Shown: positions 21,720-32,770, counted from the first letter of the stretch. The stretch: 64,000 nucleotides of DNA from Aplectana chamaeleonis (GCA_029168955.1 JAPDOI010000424.1:186001-250000); one strand, 5' to 3'. A program made the numbers and translations. Notes: generated by a model from the sequence alone, not told the origin.

Positions 21720-22273
21720 AGGCAGTGGTCGCGATCAGATATGCTTTTCGTCTTTTTCTCTCTAAACTCTTTTCTTGGTCTCAAGTAGTAGGACCTATTA
21801 GAAAAAATCGCGAAAAAAACCACTGTTTTGGGCCAAATTTTAAGCCTGAACTTTCTTGCCTTTTGATGGTGGATGAGCCCACTCCACATCATCGGCATCG
21901 ATGACCTCCTATATCAAGAACATCAGCTGGCTTGAAATTGAATTTCAATCAATGAACCTTCGGATTCATGTACACATCTAGTCAAAAACATTGACTGTAG
22001 TGCTTTCTTACATTGCTCAACTAATTTAATAGGTAATTTTGCATTTGTTTCTTCCTCTGAATGTCGATGATTTTTGACTGCTCGGCATGAGACTGCGATC
22101 TTTTTCAGAGGCGCTGTGCACGTGTGCACGAACTGGCTTCTTTGGGCCCTAGAAACTCTAATTCTAACCCGTTTTTCACCTCGCTACCTTCATAGTTTTT
22201 CAGCTATTTTCGATCTAAGCCGATTTTTTTTAGTTTTTTTTTTCGATTACGTTTTCCATCGTGACCACTGCAT
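21720..22273. mobile_element. TTAA-target MITE, abutting the previous copy
   Basis: A 554-bp element with tips AGGCAGTGGTCGCGATC and (inverse) ATGCAGTGGTCACGATG. TTAA lies on both sides (21716-21719 and 22274-22277). The left TTAA is shared with the neighbouring element. TTAA duplication is typical of piggyBac-type transposition; the superfamily is inference because no transposase is present. Confidence 0.8.
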
Positions 22274-22277
22274 TTAA

Positions 22278-23110
22278 GTGGTCATTGTCCCGTGAGACCA
22301 CGGTCGGGGACGATGAAATTTGAAAAAAAAACCGCAATCTGTGGAATGACTTTGATTTGTTTTATAGAAATTTCTCTGATTTTCTCGAAGCTGGTCAGTA
22401 GGGTAAGAAATGTTTAGTCACTCACAAAAATAGAAAAAGCCGACATAAATTTACAATAATAGTTCTTAAGAATTTTCATTCGGAAGATTGTCGGTAGGTA
22501 AGATCGGTAGGTTTTAACGAATATGCGTCTGAGCCGGCCCGGTTCACTCTGAAGATGGTATTTCAGAAGAAGGGACGTAGAGACAGCCGCAGTCCTGACG
22601 AGAATCTGGATGATGAAGAGGAAGAATGAATTTACTGGAGGAGCGTGACCCTTTCATGTTGATCAGCTGCCCGGGCTGAAGCGTTTAACTTCTGCCAGAT
22701 CAAGATTTCGTGAATTTGTTGGGTCTTTATTATAGCTCGTGATAGCCGGTTTTCAAACTTGTCTTGTTGTCTTGTTGTTTATTTTACCTTGTTGAAGTAT
22801 GTTTTATTGCTATTTTTGAAGATCTTGTGAATCAGGGTCCCTAGGCCTTTGCTGCACCTCGTGATCTTGTGTTTTTGGCGCCTTTGTTTTGAAACATGAT
22901 CTGGTGAATTTCGGGTCCCCAGGCCTTTGTTATGAGAAATGATTGTGTGAATTAGGGTGCCTATGCGAGAATTAGGGTGCTAGGCAAGAAGAATTCTCAT
23001 GTGCTTTTTTTGTAAAGTCTGAAATATTTTTGCGTTTACGTGTCATACTGCTTGAATTCCATTATGAATCTGTATTGCTGGTGTTCACGGAACAACTTGA
23101 AAGAAAGCGG
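22278..23110. other. Unique spacer, no gene recognised
   Basis: AT-rich sequence with partially repeated phrases (GAATTAGGGTGC twice; GGGTCCC-AGGCCTTTG twice at about 22840 and 22915). No coding signal. Confidence 0.4.
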
Positions 23111-23199
23111 TACAAGTCTAGTTAAAAAGCTGTGTGATGGCGCATGAGCAGCACTCCAATCAGTGGCTTAGCTGAAGAGCGATTCAATACTTTCGAGCG

Positions 23200-23690
23200 G
23201 CGGTCAAAATCTGGGTTAGCAGCAGTAGAAGCGTGGTTGAACAGCTATGCAATAAGAGGTCAATAGCTGGTCAACAGCACGAGGGCAGCACGTCAATTGC
23301 GCGACAATATTCCGTCAATAGCTCGCAAATAGTGCGGCAGTAACGCGAGTATAGCACTTCAATACCGCTGCAGTAGCGCGATAATAGTACGTCAATCGTG
23401 CGGTATGAACACGACAGAAGTGCGGCAATAGGAGTATTATAACGCGTCGACAACGCGGCGATAGCAAGGCGAAACCGTGAAAATAACGCATCTAGAGCGC
23501 CACAACAACGTGAAATAACCCGAAAATAACGCGTCTAAACCGCGCCAGTAGCATAACAAGACCGCCACAATCGCGTGACAAAACCGCAACAACAGCATGA
23601 CGAAACCGCGATAATCGCATGACGAAACCACGGCATAGCATGGCGAAACCGCGACAAGACCGCGTCTATGCCGCGGGAGTGGCGCTGCTT
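23200..23690 (-). repeat. Degenerate ~33-bp minisatellite
   Basis: On the minus strand an 11-codon pattern recurs (IDVLLSRYCSG, IEVLYSRYCRT, ICELLTEYCRA), meaning a 33-bp period at 23.27-23.45 kb. It continues less regularly through GCATGACGAAACCGCGATA-like units to 23.69 kb. This is a decayed tandem array, not a gene. Confidence 0.55.
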
Positions 23691-23724
23691 TTCCACGACA
23701 GCGGCACATAAACACCGCGACTAT

Positions 23725-23968
23725 CACGATTTGGGGCCCCTAGCCCAGTTGTCCGAGCGCTCGGAGCGGCTTTCTTGTGGGCTAGGAGCGTCCAAGTGCC
23801 AGAGTGGGGCGGCTACTAGCACAGCTATGGGGCACGACATACGTGTCCTGACTTGTGGCCCACCACGATAGACGTGTCCTATCTTGTAAGCAACGGCGAT
23901 CTTCGAAGGAGCCGACTGCACTGCCCCCGCCCCAACCGGAGCGTTCTTGCAAACGGCTCCAGAATGCC
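23725..23968 (-). repeat. Dispersed ~240-bp repeat, inverse copy of 18537-18780
   Basis: Shared blocks include GACGTGTCCTATCTTG/ACATGTCTATCGTGG-type text, GGGGCACGACATACGTGTC and GCCGACTGCACTGCCCC. Together with 18537-18780 it forms a large inverted pair within the 7.3-kb insertion. Confidence 0.7.
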
Positions 23969-24143
23969 GAATGAGGACTTCGATGAGGCGCCCTTTATAC
24001 CAGCTTTGCCCGCGATAATCTTGTCACAACGTGATCACGTGTTGATAGCCACCATATCAAGCTACGCTGTGATGCTTATCACAGTGTTAAAACTTGTCAT
24101 CGTGTTCAAACAAGAATTAGCCGTTCGAATCCCCAAAGTTGTA

Positions 24144-25146
24144 TACCGTTCCTCCATCGGAGTGTCTGTCCGAAGAATTTACGATCAACGCTGGTGTTCG
24201 TCAGGGGAGTGTCATTTCGCCGCTACTTTTCAATACCGTGATCGATGCCATAATGAGAAAGGCCTTTGAAAGCAGAAGAGGCGTCCAGTACGGTACCAAT
24301 GATTACGTCACGGACTTGATGTTTGTGGATGATAGTGCTGTGTTCGCGGATACCGATGCTGAGGCGGCGTATTTAATTGGTAACATAGCGTTGATTGCGA
24401 ACTCATATGGCTTGCGAATCAATAAGGATGAGACAAAGGTCATGACATCAGATGGGTCGCACGCCTCTGTGCTCTTCGAAGGAGTTGAACTCCAGCGAGT
24501 GAAGGACTTCAAGTACCTGGGGTCAGTAGTGCAGGAGAAGAAAGTGGCAGCAACGACGGAGATCCACAGCAGAATCGGACAGGCTTCCACTGCTTTTGCT
24601 TCGCTTGGCTGGTGTCTGTGGAAGAAAGCCAACGTATCGATGACGACGAAGATTCGGCTGTTCCGGGCTTTGATAGTTCCTGTACTATTATACGGCTCTA
24701 AAAACTTGAGTCCTTTCAGATGCGATGTTTGCGCCAGATCCTCGGGATTACCCTTTGTGACCGCATACGCAACGAAATCATCAAGGAGCAATGTGACCAC
24801 CAGCCAACGATCGAGGACCAAGTTCAGACCAGACGATTGCGATGGTTTGGACACGTTTGCAGGATGGACGCGGGTCGACTACCGTACAGCGTGGTATGGA
24901 GGAAACGTCCAGTGCAAAGGAAGGTCCAACGAACGGCCCCTAAAAAGACATGGCTGAAACAAATTGAGGATGATCTATAGAAACAACGGTGCAGTGTCCT
25001 TAATGCTAGATCTATTGCTACGAATCGTTCTGAATGGAAGCGTATCGTTCAGGCCGCTCGAGCTCCCATGGCACCCACAGCAGTGTATTTTCTGAGAGGT
25101 CATCCCGCTCCGCCAGACGCCAGCTAACGGGATGAGTGAGTGAGTG
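24144..25146 (+). pseudogene. APE-type non-LTR retrotransposon, 3' part: C-terminal half of the reverse transcriptase and 3' tail
   Basis: This continues the RT interrupted at 16795. From 24144 the frame shows GVRQGSVISPLLF (motif B), LMFVDDSAVFA (motif C, FVDD instead of the usual FADD) and FKYLGS (motif E), then LFRALIVPVLLYGS. A small deletion and frameshift near 24700-24718 separates this from RCLRQILG, RRLRWFGHVCRM and KKTWLKQIEDDL in the next frame. After the TAG at about 24978, readable protein continues (APTAVYFLRGHPAPPDAS) to about 25126. The element ends with short GTGA repeats (gatgagtgagtgagtgaac), a simple-repeat 3' tail as in RTE-type elements rather than poly(A). It is inactive. 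Confidence 0.9.
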
Positions 25147-25302
25147 AACAATGAAAGAGGCGTAGGTGTGTAGAACGTTCTGGTGGGAAGGATATGGAGA
25201 AGAGAGTTCTCGCCGATGACCGACCCACAACCCACGTGGACTGCAAATGACTAATGTCCATAAATAGGAGTCCTATCATGCTCTAATCAGTCTGTGATGT
25301 TA

Positions 25303-25797
25303 GGCCCCTGTCAGATTTGGTGTAGCAGACGTATCCAGCCCGGTCGATACACGCAGAAAGCATTGGAAATGGGATGCAAACAACACCCGGTGTGGCCTGA
25401 CGTCACCCGCCAACACCCGCCCGGTCGATACGCATGAATGAAATATTGGGGTGACGTTGAGAAAATCACCCGGTGTGGCCGAGGTCGTTGATATCCATGC
25501 AATACGGGGGATGAGAAAAACGCCGGGCGGGCGGGCCGATAATAGAACAATGCGTATCACTAGAAAGCTATCCGCGCTGCTACCTCCGTTTCTTCACTTC
25601 ACTCTTCTTCACTATTTCTCTGAACAGGTTCAATTCTGTTGCCACGTAAGACTTTCTCAACCTCACTTCACCATTTTATTCATACGTATCGACCGGGAGG
25701 ATGTTGGTGGGTGGTGGCGGGCGACGGCGGGATACAGCAGGCCACGGCGGGTGTCGGCGGGTTACAGATGCAAATAGCACCAACTCTGGCAGGGGCC
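25303..25797. mobile_element. Complete PIF/Harbinger-like MITE (TTA duplication)
   Basis: A 495-bp element with tips GGCCCCTGTCAGATTTGGTG and (inverse) GGCCCCTGCCAGAGTTGGTG, flanked by TTA at 25300-25302 and 25798-25800. The interior carries repeated CGACCGGGCGGG and CACCCGGTGTGGCC blocks. No coding capacity. It is inserted between the retrotransposon tail and the Penelope-like fragment. Confidence 0.85.
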
Positions 25798-25832
25798 TTA
25801 GCAGCCTTGGTGCCTCTATCATTTCTTTCCTG

Positions 25833-26290
25833 TTAATAATGGGGGAAGGTGCCTTTTATCTCTATAGTCTCTCTAATCTTCCATTCAGCTGTGTCCGATA
25901 TATACCTGTGCACGAATTCGAAACTCATGTCCGGTATGTCTGCGAAGGTATGGTGTGATGTCCTGTGCCTTGAGAACGCACTGTTTGGGTTAGACTGGGG
26001 GGGTCTGTAGCGCTCTCATGTGCTCATGGAGGCGACATCGTGAGAGCCTTCCAGCTTTGCCTATATAGAGCTGCCCGCATGCCTCACATTGCACCCGGTA
26101 CATCACGTTTGGGACTCACAGATTGTCTTGTTCCCTGTGCAGTAGTTACATCCGTTTCCCATACAGCGATCTTCATATGGGCAAGAGGACGTGAGAAGCT
26201 GGCGGAGGGTGGGATGGGGCGGAAGACAAGACCAAGGGGAAGGGCTGATCTACGGACCGCCACGTTGACATCTTAGGCGAACGATTCGCT
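25833..26290 (-). pseudogene. Penelope-like retroelement, C-terminal GIY-YIG endonuclease fragment
   Basis: On the minus strand one frame reads LRQLLTSSCPYEDRC, GCNYCTGNKTICE, then (after a one-base shift) VMYRVQCEACGQLYIGKAGR and RLHEHMRALQ. After a further shift in a seven-base C tract it reads FSRHRTSHHTF, FADIPDMSFEF and WKIRETIEIKGTFPHY, stopping at TAA (25835-25833). The CxxC spacing, the LYIG motif, the arginine and histidine-rich helix and the downstream HR-H pattern are those of the GIY-YIG nuclease fused to Penelope-like reverse transcriptases. The RT itself is absent. At least two frameshifts make it a pseudogene. The short overlapping plus-strand frame is a shadow. Confidence 0.75.
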
Positions 26291-26697
26291 AACATAGGGG
26301 ATGGCTAGTGCAGTATTGGAGAGAGGGTGACGGTATAATCGCCAGGTGTGAATTTTGCTCTCCGTATAACCGTTTTGATTCAATATTGCTGCCAACTGGC
26401 TCTACACCTCCTCCTTTTTCTGCGTTGCCAGGCTCCTCGCTGTATATACCAAATTCTTAACCATATTGTTCTTCATGAATGAGGGGTGACAGCTAAGCGA
26501 ATGGATTAGAACGGGTTGAATAAAGTGACAAAAGTGTATGCCGCATTTTCCCGGAAAGACCATTCGGTTTTTTCGAAAAAGACGAAAAACAATAAAAAAT
26601 TGGGGGCAAGTTCTCTCCGAGTGGCCATCATGGCTGGATTTCCGATTCCCTACAAAAGCAAATCGGCTGTTTTGTGCAACTAGCAGCCCTCCTTTAA

Positions 26698-27183
26698 AGG
26701 CACTGTTCACGATGAAAAATGTGTTTCAGTTTCCACTAGGAATGGGTAGTGGTGGGGCACACTGTTACGTTGACGTCGAAAGAACGCATGAAAACGAGCC
26801 AGAAAGAGCTCCAAAAGAGCCCGAAGTTGCCACTTTGAGCGAAAGGTGAATCCCGAAAGCGCAATGCACGTCCTCCGACGTGAGCAAATGAAAACTCGAG
26901 ATCGTCAGATGAGCGATGGTCTCCGATCAATAGTCCCGTTCTTTCCTTCATTCTCAACTTCTCTCTTTACTCAGGTCAACTAGCATACATCGGCTGCAGA
27001 AGACGAAAGTTACAAGCATCGGACCACTCGTCCACCATGCTTCCATAGCTCAACTTTAGAGGGACCATAACTCCGTTCCCGGAAGGTGTTGTACGATTTC
27101 AGAGACATCATTTGAATCAGCATGGAACCGTTTTCAGGATAGGCGGAAAAACAGAAAAACGATTTTTATTGTGAGCACTGCCT
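26698..27183. mobile_element. TTAA-target MITE
   Basis: A 486-bp element with tips AGGCACTGTTCACGATGAAA and (inverse) AGGCAGTGCTCACAATAAAA; TTAA at 26694-26697 and 27184-27187. Same family as 21720-22273 and 30353-30840. The interior block GACCATAACTCCGTTC recurs in inverse form near 33320. Confidence 0.85.
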
Positions 27184-27387
27184 TTAATCACCTGAAGTTT
27201 TCAACGAAGGGTTTTCAGGTATGTAAGTCAATCGACTGTCGCCCCCGAAAATGAAATTTAGGGCTATAAAGGTCACTGGAAAAAAAGATCTATTAGTTTG
27301 CCTACGATTGGCATTTTCTTTACTTTTGATTGCATGCATACATGTGTTCTTTACTTGTTCCAAATGAAAATTGTTTCAAATATCCAG

Positions 27388-27532
27388 TTTTTCGACTGTA
27401 GTCTTTTATCGCACCTTTTCAAATGTTCGACTTCTCGACTGTAGCCGGATATCGCCCTTTTTCAAACATTCGACTTTTCGACTGTTGTCGGATATCGCCC
27501 TTTTTCGAACATTCGATTTTTCGAATAAAAAG
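27388..27532 (+). repeat. 43-bp minisatellite, three copies
   Basis: Unit TTTTCGACTGTWGTCGGATA followed by TCGCCCTTTTTCRAACATTCGAC, three tandem copies ending in ttttcgaataaaaag. It resembles the TTCGAA minisatellites in composition and unit length. Confidence 0.85.
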
Positions 27533-29569
27533 ACGAAATTTTTTTATCCGATTGAGACAGGCGGATACTCATCCGATTACAGCATTTTATTGAGCGAAAG
27601 AAATAGATTGAGACGGTAAGCAAAATATAGTATTCAACACCAAGCTGCCCGAATGATGATCAACCCCTTCAAAATGTTATCCACCTTGTTTTCTGTCACA
27701 GAGCAGCCAATGTCGGTGATTGGACACAATGACTTTGCCAGTACATAGAGACATAAATACACAAAAAAAACTTTAAAAAACAGACCGGATTGTGATAAAG
27801 AGAGATAACGGATAAACAAACAATTAAATGCAAATTCTATAGCGCAGGTATTGCGTGCCAAGAATCGAGCCCATAGGCCGGGATCATACTTCCCACGACC
27901 AGCGACAGTGACAGTGCACATCAGGCATATCGATTTTGATCGATATGGATGGTAAACATTGCGTCGCGTCGCTTGTCGCTGAAGGTTTGATCCCTGCCAT
28001 ATCCTCGCTCAATGCTTAGCGCTGCATTACTCGAGTGACAAGAGGAGTGCAAATCTTGAAAATGGCTCATGTATTACAAATGAGCGGCAATTAAGTCGCC
28101 AAATTTTGTAAAAGTCAATTTCATCCCATATAACTGAGAGCGTTTAGAAGAGTTATAATCGTTTTGCTTCGGTTAAGAAGTTACAGCTAATTGTATTCAC
28201 TTTTCCGCCTTTTTTGACCAACGTAATGGTAAAATAAATTTATAAAATAAATTTAATAAGTAAGATACATTTTTGTAACTTTACTCATTCTTCGCAACTG
28301 TCAGTAGGACGTTTTCCGAAACCACGCGGGTGTCGAAAGACCTTCCCCACTCACAAATCGACATATTAAGAGTGGAGTTCATTAGAGCCTGGTTAGAAAG
28401 GAATGTACATATTTGAAGCACAAACGGCTGCGGTTCTGGTTAATCCCATCACCGCTTTTTCACGACCACCACTCAGGCAGTAACCGTCAACTCCGGTGGA
28501 ATATCAACCTGACATGATGAATTCCATTCTCAATGTAACTTGCATTACATTACACTCAGTCAGTTGGTTCGGGATCGCTTTCCGTTTCTGTAATGCCTAT
28601 TATAAAAAGATTGAAGAAGCTCGGTTCAAAAAAATTTTTATTAACTCTCAAGCGCTTCTGCACTAGTTCTTAACGCTACTGTGAGTTTTTTTTCCTTTCA
28701 GAGATGTTTCGATATATACGCTCACTATCTGGCTGATGAAGTTTTCACATACGATGCTCGCGGAATCAGTCGAACAGCTTCTTACTCAGCTTTTTCTGAA
28801 GACTTGCCAGTTTTTTATCACCTCTTTAACGCTCTGAGGCCCTCCAATTTTCTAATACTTCTGGCACACTCTTTCCCGAGCACAGAAATTGCCTGGAATC
28901 AACCGAGAAACCGCCGCAAATCGAATTTTACCGAGAATTTGCCGCGAAACTACCGCGAGCCGGGAAAAATATGCAGAATCACCGGGAAACTACGAAGAAG
29001 TGCCTGCCGCGAAATTTCGGGGGAATCGCTGCAGTGTGGGCGCCCAAGTGCAGCAGCGTAGATGGCTCAGTCGATAACTAACGCGATGGACTGCGAAGCA
29101 ATGAAATGGAAAGTGTTTATAGTCCGAATCATAGTATACAGTGTCAACAAATACGGCAGCTTCGCGGCGGAATCCCGTCATTGCTGCATTTTCGCCGCAA
29201 CGAGGCAATTGGATTTCGGCAGAATCGAGGCCATTCCTTGATTCTACCGCGAATCTACAGGTAATCTGTCACTTCAGCTCCGGTCCGATACCGATGCGGC
29301 AGGTTCCCGACATGTTCTTGATAGTGTCCTTGCAATTTCTTACACTTTGTCAATTCCCGAGCTCTTTACACACGACACCAGTAAAATACCAAGTCCGCAC
29401 CAACAGTATGACCTGTGTCCATCATAGAGTAAACGTCACCGCAGCTGTGATATCGGCTCGGTACCATAGAAGAGAAACAGTGGGTATATGACTGAAAATC
29501 GCGATCTCATCTGCCCCTTGTTTATGGACGACTGGGAATCTGACTTTTGAATTGAAGCCAACGCATGAT
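27533..29569. other. Unique spacer, no gene recognised
   Basis: Short frames on both strands lack domains. A CCGCGAAACTACCGCGA-type phrase at 28.9-29.0 kb and a related one at 29.2 kb are loosely repetitive. I find no convincing exon or RNA gene. Confidence 0.4.
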
Positions 29570-29856
29570 GTTTACTGTGCTTCTCTGGGCTAAACTCCGG
29601 TCCGCAATTGCGTCTCGACACGCTTTGCGGATTCGCGCTTTCGAGTCGGAAGAGTTTCCAGCGCCGCAGCCGCCGATCTGTTGACTCGAGGTGAGTTTTG
29701 GAAACTGGAAACTAAACAAAATTGGAGAAAACTGTATAAAAAATCCACACCGAGTCAGCTTTGGTGCTGGAAACTCGACTGATTAGAGCGCGCGGCCGCA
29801 AAGCGTATCGAGACGCAATTGCGGGCCGGAATTTGACCCAGAGAAGCACAGTACTG
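29570..29856. mobile_element. Foldback element
   Basis: Left arm contains CTGTGCTTCTCTGGG, CGCAATTGCGTCTCGACA and CGCTTTGCGG; the right arm is its inverse from CCGCAAAGCGTATCGAGACG to CCCAGAGAAGCACAG. The arms are about 70 bp or more, and an inner GAGTTTCCAGC pair extends the symmetry. Confidence 0.75.
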
Positions 29857-30352
29857 CTATCTCATGGCGAAACCTTTCTGGACCTCTTTCACAAACTGAA
29901 CAGTGACATGTGCAGTATTATCAACTCGAGCACGCTCTAAATACCGTGTCAATATATACGAAACGCCTAACGAAAGGTTATGTTTGCTTTCTTGCAACAC
30001 GGTCTTCGCTTTCATATTGACAGAAATCGATCGGTCGAGGGCTCTAGTGCTTCTCGACGGGGAAACGGGTGTCTTGGTTAATGCTCTCTCGACAGGGCGA
30101 TGATTCTTTTTGCGTGGGGGAAAAGCTTCTCGACGGACGTGCGAGGTGGCTCGAATGAGTCAATCGCCAAATAACGCTCATCGCTCTGGACATAGGAGCA
30201 GGGGTGTGCGGTAAAAACTTTTCGTTAAAGTGTCACTGGTAGTTTTCGGTATTCCGAAGTGTCAGTTTTAAAGTGTAAACGAATTTCAGTGTCACGTATT
30301 TCTCATCTTGAACTTTTTATTTTAGAAGCTATCAACGGGACTACCAATTTAA
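29857..30352. other. Spacer with a solitary hAT-type end
   Basis: At 30199 the sequence CAGGGGTGTGCGGTAAAAAC begins, sharing its first 13 bases with the hAT element at 42206. It is followed by repeats of AAAGTGTCA/GTGTCAG type (30227-30290), like the short subterminal repeats of the other copies. The partner terminus was not found. The rest shows no gene. Confidence 0.5.
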
Positions 30353-30840
30353 AGGCAGTGTTCGCGATGATTTTCGTCCCCGAGTTTTTCACAAAAAACA
30401 ATGCGTTGGCCTCCAAGTATTACCAAAATTACGAAGAAACGGCGAGAAACGCATTAAAACGTCGTATTTCAGTGGCATTATTCTATAACATGGACTAGTT
30501 GTCCGGTTGGATGAAGATGTTCACGGTGGTTGTCACTGGTGGAAAATTGTGTCAATCGAAAATAGAAGAATATTAAATGCAAAGCAGGATTAGTTAGGGC
30601 CCTAAGGAAAGAACCGACCAATAGAGAGCAGAGAGTCGCAAAGGACGGGTCCAAAAAAGATTTCATTGTCACAACAAACACTTCCTGTGATACTTAAGAG
30701 GCGGGGTGATACTTAAGGATTTCGTGCACTTCTGGTGCGTTTTTCTCAACCTCTACGTCATTTTAGTTCTACCCCGGGGCCACTTAATCAATATAGCGAA
30801 TAAGAGCGATCAAATTTGAAGTTTATCGTGAACACTGCCT
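30353..30840. mobile_element. TTAA-target MITE
   Basis: A 488-bp element with tips AGGCAGTGTTCGCGATGA and (inverse) AGGCAGTGTTCACGATAA, TTAA at 30349-30352 and 30841-30844. Its left 350 bp match 21372-21715 in inverse orientation, which identifies that copy as truncated. Confidence 0.85.
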
Positions 30841-30844
30841 TTAA

Positions 30845-31880
30845 TTGAAGAATTAGCGTCTCAAAATGCGCAGGAGCGAGAGTTTTTCGTTATTCTCTCA
30901 AATTGCGCTGAATGGCGCTGAACCTTCCTAAACTGTAACTTTTTCTGATTTCCTGCAGAAGCGAAAAATACCTATTGGTAAAAGTGACTGAAGGCCCATT
31001 CGTACTCCTCGCAGCCTTTCCCGTTAGAGCGTTGCGCTATGAGAGATTCATTCACTCTAACACAAAGAGCCTTTGTGTTCAAGATACGTACAGTTAGGCT
31101 CCAACTGTGCCGTACAGGCATGTTAGACACAACCACTTCCGAACATAATAACGCAGATATGGTAACGATGTGGAACGAAATGAATGATCGTCCCGAAATC
31201 ATTCATACCCTTCGCCCGTTAGAATGTATCTTAGAGGGGGAGGGGTGAGGAGGGGTTTCGAAAGCCATACCCTTAGTATATAATATAACGGTAAAGTGAG
31301 ACGGGATCCTAGTAAGAAGTCCAATTAACACTGGAGATCACACTGATAGAGCAAAATGAGACAGGAGATCAAAAAAAAAGAAACTGAATAGTGAAAAACA
31401 ACTGCGAAAAACAAATGAGACAGGGTGTGAAATGAAGATGTAACAATAAGGCAGAAACTCACAAGAAGAGGTGACAATTCACTGGTGGAGAAAGCATGCA
31501 AGACAATAGGCGGCAGTTGCATGGCCACCGTTAATGCTTCCGACATGGAAGCGGAGTCGCGGTCCTGTGAAGTGTGTCACCTCCTCCTGGATATGTCAGC
31601 AGCAACGGTGTTGAGTATTCGCTGTCATCGAGGTCATTACAAGCGGACTATCCGGTCGACAAAGTGACACACATGTTCTAGAAACTCGTAATCTAAGATG
31701 CATTTTTAGGCGATTTTGGATTCACAGGTTCGAGAACGTCAGAGGTCAAAATTTTTTGCAAGGCTGGGAATAGATAGTTGACTGTTTTAGAAGAGCATTC
31801 TTCACTGTGATATCTCTTGCATTTTCCTCCACGAAATTGGCTTGTTGGGCATTTCCTAGTTGCTATATCGCCTGAAGCAT
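30845..31880. other. Unique spacer, no gene recognised
   Basis: Short frames only. An A-rich GAAACTGA/GAGACAGG stretch lies near 31340-31440. No domain or RNA gene seen. Confidence 0.4.
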
Positions 31881-31884
31881 AAGA

Positions 31885-32770
31885 TTTTTCACGTCCTGAG
31901 GGCGCATAGGTGCGGTTTCAGACACGGAAGCTACAATTAGAATATGACTGTCCGCAAGTGAAAACGTGCCCAAAATTTCATGGACGCGGCTTTAAGCCGA
32001 ACAGCGTTACATAGGGTGGGCGGAGCCTGTTTTTATGCCCTCAGGGCACAGAGGTGATGTTTCGAGCATGAAAACCACATTTCGTAGTTGAATGTCCGGA
32101 TATGGAAACGCACCCAAAATTGCATAGACGCAGCTTCGAACCGGAAAGCGCTACTTTGGATGGGGTCCATGAAAAAATCGATTGGTGTGAAATATTTACA
32201 AGTATTTATCGAAATTTAAATTAAGGAGTTTCGCGTGGCTACAACGTGCGGACAACTTAGTCACAGACCCAAGCAATCAGTTCAGTTCTTTTAGCCGATT
32301 CAAAATGTTCTCTGAGAACCCATTTTTAGGTGTGATACTATCGATTGTATCACACCTGAAAATGGGCCTTCAAAGACAGTTCTGGACCGGCTAAAAGAAC
32401 TCAGTCGATTACTTGGGTCCATGACTGGGTTTTCCACACGTTTTAGCAACGCTAAAATCCCTAATTTAAATTTCGATAAATACTTAGAAATATTTCACAA
32501 TTATCCATTTTTTCATGGACCCCTTCCTATGTAGCGCTGTTCGGCTTAGAGCTGCGTCCATGAAAATTTGGGTGCGTTTTCACATCCGATCAGTCAATTA
32601 ATAAATGTGGTTTTCATGCCTGGAGCCGCACCTATGTGCCCTCAGGGCATGAAAAACGCTCCGCTCCCCTCATGTAGCGCTCGCTCTTCGGCATGAAGCT
32701 GCATTTATGAAATTTTGGGTACGTTTTCACATGTGGACAGCCATACATGAGAAAAGACATGCGGACTTTC
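31885..32770. repeat. Large palindrome (foldback element) with ~305-bp arms and outer partial duplications
   Basis: The centre is near 32342 (gtgtgatac / tatcgatt / gtatcacac). Left arm 32036-32340 and right arm 32343-32650 pair along their length (GCCCTCAGGGCA ends; GGGTCCATGAAAAAAT; TATTTATCGAAATTTAAATT; TTCTTTTAGCC). Outside the arms, partial extra copies of the terminal section (AACGTGCCCAAAATTTCATG; TTTGGGTACGTTTTCAC) occur at 31885-32035 and 32650-32770. No coding potential. Confidence 0.85.

Larger units (their letters stand above)
16796..24141. mobile_element. 7.3-kb TIR-bounded insertion splitting the retrotransposon (TA duplication)
   Basis: The left end reads CAGAGCTTTGGGGAATC and the reverse complement of the right end CAACTTTGGGGATTCG. 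The match continues through ACGGCTMATTCTTGTT and CAAACACG-like sequence for about 45 bp. TA is duplicated at 16794-16795 and 24142-24143. Removing the insertion and one TA joins cgg-TA to TAccgttcct and restores the retrotransposon frame (R-Y-T-V-P-P), which strongly supports the boundaries. TA duplication and a CAG-type tip are compatible with Tc1/mariner-like elements. I find no transposase inside, only nested MITEs and degenerate repeats, so it is a non-autonomous or heavily invaded element. Confidence 0.85.

Noticed and set aside
28731..28775. Hammerhead ribozyme (CTGATGA motif)
   Set aside because: No matching GAAA core or stem pairing downstream.
29056..29131. tRNA or SINE-like sequence (A-box-like TGGCTCAGTCG)
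   Set aside because: Only the A-box matches; no acceptor or anticodon stem pairs and no convincing B-box follows.
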